Origin: Acidobacteriota bacterium
Lineage (GTDB): Bacteria > Acidobacteriota > UBA890
NCBI GenBank assembly: GCA_022563115.1
Contig: JADFNY010000016.1
Coordinates: 1 to 17,618 of the forward strand
Length of the DNA stretch: 17,618 bases
Direction: 5' to 3'
Shown here: positions 6,738 through 12,968 of the stretch, in pieces
Layout: every line of letters begins with the position of its first letter
Numbering within the stretch: position 1 is the first letter of the stretch
Notes under the pieces: generated by a model
What the model was told of the DNA's origin: nothing
What the model saw: only the letters and a program-made list of their open reading frames with translations
Databases searched by the model: none
Made by a program: the position numbers and the translations under genes

Positions 6738-7715
6738 CTAGACGCTCGGGGGTTGACCCACCCGCACGTGCGGCGAGGTGAGCCCCCGAGAAGTGCCTTT
6801 GCGGCGGTGAACAGGCGTCACCTGGCGCAGCGCCGGCTCGAGCTCCGGGTACTGAAACTCGAAACCGGCCTTCAGAAGGCGCTCGGGGATGACCCGCTTG
6901 CTGGTCAGCAATTCGCTGGCGAAGCCGCCGAGCAACAACTTGAGGGCGAACGCCGGCGTGGGGACGAACGCCGGGCGGTGCAGCACCTTGCCGAGGACCT
7001 TGGCGAAATCGCCCTGTTGCATCGGGTTCGGTGCGGTGCCGTTGTAGGCGCCGCTCATCTCGTCGTCGTTGATCGCACGGAGGTGAATCCCGACCAGGTC
7101 GTCGCGGTGGATCCACGACCACCATTGCTTCCCCGAGCCCATCGGGCCGCCGACCCCCATCTTGAACGGCAGAAGCATCTCCTTGAGCGCGCCGCCGCCG
7201 AGGGCCATTACGATGCCGGTGCGAACGATGACGACTCGCATGCCGAGGGCCGCGGCCTTGTTGGCCTCGGTCTCCCACTTCTGGCAGACGTCGGCGAGAA
7301 AGTCGTGACCCGGGCGACGGTCCTCGGTGAGCTCGGAGTCGCCGCGGTCGCCGTAGTAACCGATCGCGCTCGTGCTCACCAGCACAGCGGGTCGACCGGG
7401 CTGCTCGAAGGCCTTCACCAGGTTGCGCGTGCCGATGACGCGGCTGTCCTCGATGCGCTGTTTCTTCTTCTTCGTCCAGCGCCCGGAGACGAGTTCGCCG
7501 GCGAGGTGGACGACGGCGTCGACGTCGGTGAAGGCGTTGCCCGGGGGGAGCTGCGCGACCGGGTTCCAGGCGAACGCTTCGGTCAGCTGTGGGACGCGCT
7601 GCCTCGCCTTGTCGGGATTCCGTGACAGGCCCCAAACCTCGTGGCCGTCGGCGGCGAGAACCTCGGCCAGCCGGCTGCCGATGAATCCAGTAACACCGGT
7701 GATCAGAATACGCAT
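6738..7715 (-). CDS. TIGR01777-family NAD(P)-dependent epimerase (YfcH-like SDR)
   Basis: This 325-residue protein opens with MRILITGVTGFIGSRLAEVL, the Rossmann GxxGFIG nucleotide-binding motif of extended short-chain dehydrogenases. Family-typical blocks follow: VDAVVHLAGE, the Lys-rich WTKKKKQRIEDSRVIGTRNL, STSAIGYYGDRGD with the catalytic Tyr region, a late WWSWIHRDDLVGIHLRAI, and YNGTAPNP. This is the pattern of TIGR01777/YfcH/SULA-type proteins of about 300 residues, whose substrate is generally unknown. ATG 7715 sits one base after the stop of the molybdoenzyme gene, so it should be co-transcribed and translationally coupled. A longer in-frame upstream start would overlap that gene and lacks family similarity. 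The tail after about residue 295 is longer than usual and basic, perhaps from read-out to a later stop. The gene ends back-to-back with the lipoprotein gene at TAGCTA. Confidence 0.9.
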   Translation of the reverse strand: MRILITGVTGFIGSRLAEVLAADGHEVWGLSRNPDKARQRVPQLTEAFAWNPVAQLPPGNAFTDVDAVVHLAGELVSGRWTKKKKQRIEDSRVIGTRNLVKAFEQPGRPAVLVSTSAIGYYGDRGDSELTEDRRPGHDFLADVCQKWETEANKAAALGMRVVIVRTGIVMALGGGALKEMLLPFKMGVGGPMGSGKQWWSWIHRDDLVGIHLRAINDDEMSGAYNGTAPNPMQQGDFAKVLGKVLHRPAFVPTPAFALKLLLGGFASELLTSKRVIPERLLKAGFEFQYPELEPALRQVTPVHRRKGTSRGLTSPHVRVGQPPSV

Positions 7716-7716
7716 A

Positions 7717-10509
7717 TCAGTCCTCGATCTTGTACGCCGCGTCGGTGGGACGCACCGCGCGGGTGAACCAAAGGGGGCGCCGGAGATTGTCGGGCCCGGG
7801 GGCCGGTCGCGTCTGCGCCAGCCACTCCTTGTAGAGCTCATGGCTGCGGACGGTGTCGACGAAGACGTCGGCGTAGCGGTCGCCGGGGCGGGCCGGCTCG
7901 ATCCTTACTTTTTGGTGCCAGCAGTGCATTCCCGACACCGGATCGGGTTGCACCGGGAAGGTCAGGTTCTGGTGAACGCCGGCGTCGGTCCACCAGATGC
8001 GCGATGAATCCGGGTCGTCGGAGCCGAAGGGCTCAACGCCCTCGAGCTGTCGTACCCGCCAGCGGCCGCCACCGCCGCCGTCGGCGGTTTGTTCGGTGAG
8101 CGTCACGCAGCCCGACGCCCATTTGTCGGCCCCCGGAGAGTCGGGCAGGCGCCAGCGGCCCATATGGTGCGAACAGGCGATGATGCCCGGCCGCATGCCC
8201 TCGGTCACCCAGGCGCGGACCACGAAGTAGCCGATGCCGGTGTTGACGCGCACCAGGCCGTCGGTTCGGATGCCGAGACGGGTGGCGTCGACCGGGTGAA
8301 TCCACAGTGGGTTGCGGTGCGAGATCTCGACCAGCCACTTGGAGTTCGCCGATCGCGTGTGGATCAGCGTCGGCAGGCGGAACGTCGGCATCAGGACGAC
8401 GTCACCGGCGTCACGGTCGAGACCGCTCCAGTGCACGTGCGAGCGGATGTAGCCGGGCACGGCGTGCTCGGGCCAGCCCCAATCGACCATGGTGGGCGAG
8501 TAGAACTCGAGCTTCTGGGAGGGGGTGGCGAAGCCGGCGAGCTTCTTGCCGTCGACCTCGATCCCGGAAGCGTCGGGCTCGACCTCCTTTTCGTAGAAGC
8601 GATAGTCGTTCTTCTCGACCTGGAAGGCGCCGTAGCGGCGCATGTACTCGAGCGGCGTCAGGTTCTCCGCGGCGGCGGCCTCGGGCAGGCCGGGCACGCT
8701 GTTTTCGAAGATCCAGCGGTACGAATCCTCGACGGTGAGCTTCTCGCCCTCCCGATACGGCGACTCGAACCACTTACGGATGCCGAGCGAGCCGTCGGGG
8801 TCGACGCGCCACGACAGCTCGATCCAGAACTCCTCCTCTTCCCACACCTCGCCGGGGTTGGCCTCCCAGGTGAACTCGAATTTCTCGCCCCTGCTCTCGC
8901 GGAAGGTACGCAACACCGGCTGGCGGAACCCGATCCAGGAGCCGGCCGCGGTCTCCTGGCTCATGAGGTCGTGGCGCTCGGGTCCGAGGCCCATCGGCAG
9001 CACGTAGTCGGCCCAGTAGGCGCTCTCGTTCCAGGTCGGCGTCAACGCGGCGTGGCAACCGATCTTGTCCTCGTCGCGCAGCACCTCGATCCAGGTGAAG
9101 CCGTCGGGATTGGTCCACGCCGGGTTGTAGACGCGGGTGAAGTACATCGCCAGCCGGCCGCGGCCCTCCTTCAGGAAGTGCGGCAGCAGGAACGACAGCT
9201 CGTGGTGCGACAGCGGGTACTCGCGCGGCCAGGCGAGCTCGTTCCACTTGTCCTGCGCCGGCGGCTGAGCGAACGGCGCGGCGACGAACTTGTCTTTGGC
9301 GGCGAGGTTGGTTCCGCCGGGCGTGGCGACGCTGCCGGTCAACACGACGAGCCACTCGAGGCAGCGGGCAACCTGCCAGCCGCCGAGGTTCCCGGACGCC
9401 GCCGAGCGCCACACGTGGGTCGAGAGCCCGCCGCGGGCGCGCCCGACGGCGCGCGCCACCTCGATGATCTTCTCCGCCGGCACGCCGCTCTCGGTGGCGG
9501 CGAACTCGGGCGTGAACTCCGCGTAGAGCTCGCGTACCACCTCGAAGAACACGTCGATGCCGGCGCTTCCGGCGGCCGAGCCACCGAGGCTCTGGGCGCG
9601 CTCGTAGGCGTTCGGGTGCTCGGCGCGCAGGTACTCCTCCCAGTTGACCCAGCGGCGGACGAAGTCGCGATCGTGCAGGCCTTCGTCGATGATGACGTTG
9701 GCGATCGCCAGCAGCACCGCGGCCTCGGTCCCCGGCCAGGTCGGCAGCCAGTGGTTGGCCATCGAGGCGGTGTTCGACAGTCTGGGGTCGAAGACGGCGA
9801 TCTGCGCACCACCCGACTTGGCGTCGATGATGCGTTGGGCGTGGGGGTTGAAGTAGTGGCCCGATTCCAGGTGCGCAGAGAGCAGCAGGATGAACCTGGC
9901 GCGCTCGTGATCCGGCGACGGGCGGTCGGCTTGGTGCCAGAGGGCGTAGCCCAGCCGCGCTCCGGCCGAGCAGATGTTGGTGTGCGAGTTGTGAGCGTCG
10001 AGGCCCCAGGCCCGAATCACCCGCTCCATCGTCCCGTCGTGCCCCGGGCGGCCGACGTGATACATGATCTCGTCGCCGCGATCCTCGACGATCGCGGCGC
10101 GCATGCGCGCCGCGATGTCGTTGAGCACGCTGTCCCAGCTCACCCGCACCCAGCGTCCGGAGCCGCGCTCACCGACCCGCTTCATCGGATACAGGATGCG
10201 CTCGTCGTCGTTGATCTGGTTGATCGTCGCCGGTCCCTTGGCGCACGTCCGCCCGCGGCTGCCGGGGTGCACCGGGTTGCCCTCGAAGCGCCGGATCTTG
10301 CCGGTGAACTGGTCGACGTAGGCCAGCAGGCCGCAGGCCGACTCGCAGTTGAAACAGATCGTCGGCACCAGCGAGTAGCGACGCTCGACCTTGCGCGGCC
10401 AGGCGGCGGCGTCGAACTCGACCCAGTCGTCCCAGTGCTCGGGCCCGGGGGCGCTGCTCAGCGTCCAACCTTCGTCTTCTTGCGGGTATCTGCCGGTGCG
10501 ATCAGGCAT
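7717..10509 (-). CDS. Molybdopterin oxidoreductase catalytic subunit, no Tat signal
   Basis: This 930-residue protein belongs to the DMSO reductase/CISM superfamily. The N-terminus carries a [4Fe-4S] site: Cys52, Cys55, Cys59 and Cys89 (ICFNCESACG ... GRTCAKG). Cys180 in SHTNICSAGARLG sits where the molybdenum ligand lies in PsrA/PhsA-type enzymes. Further family blocks are IAVFDPRLSNTA, LVVLTGSVATPGGTN, the PTWNESAYWADYVLPMG region, and a C-terminal molybdopterin-binding domain from about residue 690 (LPTLIHTRSAN, HPVDATRLGI, GIIACSHHMGRW). No twin-arginine signal precedes the cluster, so unlike Psr/Phs/Ttr it probably acts in the cytoplasm. Its partner is the fused FeS/NrfD subunit six bases upstream, an unusual order because the catalytic gene normally comes first. 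It is possibly SoeA-like (sulfite oxidation) or an unassigned clade. The substrate cannot be called from sequence alone. Confidence 0.85.
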   Translation of the reverse strand: MPDRTGRYPQEDEGWTLSSAPGPEHWDDWVEFDAAAWPRKVERRYSLVPTICFNCESACGLLAYVDQFTGKIRRFEGNPVHPGSRGRTCAKGPATINQINDDERILYPMKRVGERGSGRWVRVSWDSVLNDIAARMRAAIVEDRGDEIMYHVGRPGHDGTMERVIRAWGLDAHNSHTNICSAGARLGYALWHQADRPSPDHERARFILLLSAHLESGHYFNPHAQRIIDAKSGGAQIAVFDPRLSNTASMANHWLPTWPGTEAAVLLAIANVIIDEGLHDRDFVRRWVNWEEYLRAEHPNAYERAQSLGGSAAGSAGIDVFFEVVRELYAEFTPEFAATESGVPAEKIIEVARAVGRARGGLSTHVWRSAASGNLGGWQVARCLEWLVVLTGSVATPGGTNLAAKDKFVAAPFAQPPAQDKWNELAWPREYPLSHHELSFLLPHFLKEGRGRLAMYFTRVYNPAWTNPDGFTWIEVLRDEDKIGCHAALTPTWNESAYWADYVLPMGLGPERHDLMSQETAAGSWIGFRQPVLRTFRESRGEKFEFTWEANPGEVWEEEEFWIELSWRVDPDGSLGIRKWFESPYREGEKLTVEDSYRWIFENSVPGLPEAAAAENLTPLEYMRRYGAFQVEKNDYRFYEKEVEPDASGIEVDGKKLAGFATPSQKLEFYSPTMVDWGWPEHAVPGYIRSHVHWSGLDRDAGDVVLMPTFRLPTLIHTRSANSKWLVEISHRNPLWIHPVDATRLGIRTDGLVRVNTGIGYFVVRAWVTEGMRPGIIACSHHMGRWRLPDSPGADKWASGCVTLTEQTADGGGGGRWRVRQLEGVEPFGSDDPDSSRIWWTDAGVHQNLTFPVQPDPVSGMHCWHQKVRIEPARPGDRYADVFVDTVRSHELYKEWLAQTRPAPGPDNLRRPLWFTRAVRPTDAAYKIED

Positions 10510-10515
10510 GGATCG

Positions 10516-12318
10516 TCAGCTCAAGGGTGGCGCCTGGCCCGCCAGGTTCCAGGCATGTTCGTAGAAGGCCAGACCGGCCAGCGAGGTGAGGCCGGCGAGC
10601 ACGGCGGGGGGGCCGACCGGCTCGCCCCAGACGGCACACGCCACCGCGACCACGGCGAGCACGATACCGGTCCAGAAGAACTTCGCGTAGCGGCCGCGGA
10701 CCATGGCGTGCGCCGCCAGGGCACCGTCGCGCGTCGCGTGGGCGACGGTGACCTCGCCGAAAGCGATCAACCCGAGGTGCGCCAGCAGCGCGGCGGCGAG
10801 GAAGCGCGCCAACTCATGGCTGTGGTCGGGGGAGTGCGACAACAGGAGAACCATGACGCCGGCCCCGGCGGCGAGCGCCTGCACCGACAGATGCAACGGC
10901 AACAGCGGGCTTTGCCAGAAATCGCGCCCCTTGGCCTGGGCGAACAGGTAACCGCTGTAGCCGGCGGTCGCCAGCGCCAATGCGACCAGCGGCCAGCGGA
11001 TCAAGCGCAGTGCCATAGGGCCCTGCTCGTACCCCAGGCGGGCGGCCAACACCGCGCCGCTCCACGCCACGGCGAGGGCGCCGAAGGCGGCAATGATAAA
11101 GGCGCCGCGAGCCAGCCACGAGCTCCAGTTCGGCCGCGTCATGATGGTCCAGAAGCGCGACGGACGTTTGAGGTCGGTGATCAGAAGCGCCCCGGTGATG
11201 GCCAGAAAAACCAGCCCGATGAGCGGTGCCGCGGCGGTCGCGAGCTCCCCCTGCACGCCCAGCCAGGGCGCCAGCGCGGTGACCAGAAAGGCCCCGGCGG
11301 CGATCGACTTCGTCCACAGGTAGGCCGACACCTTCCAGCCCCATGGCGCCTCCTCGTGGGCCACGTCGTACACCGTTCGAGCCGGCGCCAGCCCCGCCCA
11401 GGCGCCGGTGTAGAAGTCGGCGTCGCCCTTCATGGCGGCGGCGGCGAGCGCTTGCGCGGCGGCGGCCGGCGGCAGCTCCGACGACAGCCAGTCGGCCGGC
11501 GGGGGACCGGACGTCGAGGACATCTCCCCCGGCCCGCCGTTGTCGCCGTTGTCACTGGGCCCGCTCTTGCCCCCCGGCTCTCCGGTCGTACCCATTGTTG
11601 TGTTCGAAGTCGTGTTCGAAGCTGTATTCGAATCCCCGCCCGCCAAAGCGGTCGATGTCGTCGGCCGGTCGTCGGGATCGAAGCGCATCGTCGGGTAGGC
11701 GGGCGCCTCGACGCCGCGCCGCTCGGCCCACAGGTAGCCGCCGCTGGGGTCGGCGACCCCCGGCGTCAACGCACTCGGCTCTCCTTCAATATAGAAGACT
11801 TTCGGTTGGGTGCCCTTTTCCGGCTTGCGGACGCTGACCTGCTTGGTGGCGATCAGCTGCGAGACCCGCGAGGCCGGGTCGTCCATGTCGCCGACGATGA
11901 TCGATTCCGTCGGACACACCGTTGCACAGGGCGGCTCCATCTCTTTTTCGACCCGGTGGGCGCAAAAGTTGCACTTCTCCGCCGTGCCGCTGTCCGGATT
12001 GATGTACAGGGCGTCGTAGGGGCAGGCTTGCATGCAGGCCTTGCAGCCGATGCAGACGTCACGGTCGAAGTCGACGATGCCGTTGGAGCGCCGAAACAGC
12101 GCGGTCGTCGGGCAAATCGTTATGCACGGGGCATCGTCGCAGTGGTTGCAGCGCAAGACGGTGAAGAACCGCCGCACGTCGGGGAAGGATCCCTTTTCGA
12201 CGTACTTCACCCATGTCCGATACGAGCCGACGGGGACGTCGTGTTCCGCCTTGCAGGCCAGCGAGCAGGCGTGACAGCCGATGCAACGACTTTGGTCGAT
12301 GACGAAGGCGTAGCGCAT
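10516..12318 (-). CDS. Fused four-cluster ferredoxin and NrfD-type membrane quinone subunit
   Basis: This 600-residue protein has two parts. Residues 1-180 are a PsrB/DmsB-type ferredoxin with 16 cysteines in four cluster motifs (12/15/18/22, 57/60/65/69, 89/92/95/99, 116/119/131/135), starting MRYAFVIDQSRCIGCHACS. Residues ~320-600 are NrfD/PsrC-like with about eight membrane segments, including WGWKVSAYLWTKSIAAGAFL and the signature TDLKRPSRFWTIMTRPNWSSW. They should exchange electrons with quinone. These are normally separate genes; here a ~90-residue linker rich in Gly, Ser, Thr and Asn joins them and carries an SNTx repeat. With no export signal, the clusters should lie on the cytoplasmic side. 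ATG 12318 is chosen because the family start begins MRYAFVIDQ; 23 upstream in-frame codons look non-coding. The ribosome binding site is weak. It is the first gene of the operon. Confidence 0.9.
   Translation of the reverse strand: MRYAFVIDQSRCIGCHACSLACKAEHDVPVGSYRTWVKYVEKGSFPDVRRFFTVLRCNHCDDAPCITICPTTALFRRSNGIVDFDRDVCIGCKACMQACPYDALYINPDSGTAEKCNFCAHRVEKEMEPPCATVCPTESIIVGDMDDPASRVSQLIATKQVSVRKPEKGTQPKVFYIEGEPSALTPGVADPSGGYLWAERRGVEAPAYPTMRFDPDDRPTTSTALAGGDSNTASNTTSNTTMGTTGEPGGKSGPSDNGDNGGPGEMSSTSGPPPADWLSSELPPAAAAQALAAAAMKGDADFYTGAWAGLAPARTVYDVAHEEAPWGWKVSAYLWTKSIAAGAFLVTALAPWLGVQGELATAAAPLIGLVFLAITGALLITDLKRPSRFWTIMTRPNWSSWLARGAFIIAAFGALAVAWSGAVLAARLGYEQGPMALRLIRWPLVALALATAGYSGYLFAQAKGRDFWQSPLLPLHLSVQALAAGAGVMVLLLSHSPDHSHELARFLAAALLAHLGLIAFGEVTVAHATRDGALAAHAMVRGRYAKFFWTGIVLAVVAVACAVWGEPVGPPAVLAGLTSLAGLAFYEHAWNLAGQAPPLS
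11597..11632. repeat. Three tandem 12-bp repeats inside the FeS/NrfD linker
   Basis: GTTGTGTTCGAA, GTCGTGTTCGAA and GCTGTATTCGAA lie head to tail. On the coding (minus) strand they encode repeated four-residue SNT-x units within the low-complexity linker between the ferredoxin and NrfD parts. The repeat preserves frame, so slippage would lengthen or shorten the linker without harming either domain. Confidence 0.7.
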
Positions 12319-12413
12319 AGGCGGCGAACGATGGGGCCCAAGGGTCGGGCGACGCCGAAGGTTACCACCGCCGCGTTGCACCGGCACCGCGGCTGGGCAA
12401 CCCTGTTGAGGCC
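12319..12413. promoter_or_regulatory. Divergent intergenic region between the molybdoenzyme operon and lut-like genes
   Basis: These 95 bases must hold promoters for both the minus-strand FeS/NrfD-molybdoenzyme-epimerase operon and the plus-strand lut-like pair. The only structure I see is a weak GTTGC/GCAAC inverted repeat near 12375-12402. TTGAGG just before ATG 12414 is a modest ribosome binding site. I find no clear sigma-70 boxes, so an alternative sigma factor or an activator is possible. Confidence 0.4.
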
Positions 12414-12968
12414 ATGCAAGCCACCAGCCCCCATCCCGTCGATCTGTTCGCCACCGTCCTGGAGGCCACGGGCGGGAAGGTCGAACGGATCAGCGATCCG
12501 CGCCAGGTGGCGCATGCTATCGCCAAGGTGGCGCAAGGACAGGGCGTCCGGGAAATTCTCTACGAGCCGACCGAGATCGCGAAACACATGAACCTCAAGC
12601 TCCTGCTCGCCGCCCACGGCATCGACCTGGTGCCGGTCGCGACCGCCGGCGACAAAGCAGCCCAACTCCGCGTCTCGCTGACCGGCGCCGAGTTTGGCAT
12701 CGCCGAGACCGGCACGGTGGTTCTCGGCGGTCAGCCCGGCGGCTGGGGGTTGGCCAGCATCTTGCCCTGGGTCCACGTCGTCTTGCTGCCCGCCGCGGCG
12801 ATCGTTGCCGACCTGCCCACCGCCTTCGAGGCCTTTGAGACCCGCCTGAGCTCCGGGGATCGCGATTGGGTCTGGATCACCGGCCCGTCGCGGACAGCGG
12901 ATATCGGCCACACGCTGGTGATGGGGGCGCACGGCCCCAATGCTCTGCACGTCGTGGTGGTCGGATGA
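12414..12968 (+). CDS. lutC: LutC-like LUD-domain protein
   Basis: This 184-residue protein carries a LUD (lactate utilisation) domain. The key block is TGAEFGIAETGTVVLGGQPG followed by ASILPWVHVVLLPAAAIV, matching the conserved core of LutC/YkgG. LutC works with LutA and LutB in a cytoplasmic iron-sulfur complex that oxidises L-lactate to pyruvate in Bacillus and other bacteria. It is somewhat shorter than many LutC proteins (200-240 residues) but not visibly truncated. Its stop overlaps the start of the next gene as ATGA, so translation is coupled. It is first in its operon, whereas the usual order is lutA-lutB-lutC. The exact substrate, lactate or another 2-hydroxyacid, is inferred only. 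Confidence 0.85.
   Translation: MQATSPHPVDLFATVLEATGGKVERISDPRQVAHAIAKVAQGQGVREILYEPTEIAKHMNLKLLLAAHGIDLVPVATAGDKAAQLRVSLTGAEFGIAETGTVVLGGQPGGWGLASILPWVHVVLLPAAAIVADLPTAFEAFETRLSSGDRDWVWITGPSRTADIGHTLVMGAHGPNALHVVVVG

Noticed and set aside
8089..12591. A 1500-codon open frame on the plus strand opposite the molybdoenzyme and FeS/NrfD genes
   Set aside because: Its translation is low-complexity, rich in Arg, Gly, Val and Asp, with no domain. It is the antisense shadow of two clearly real GC-rich genes.
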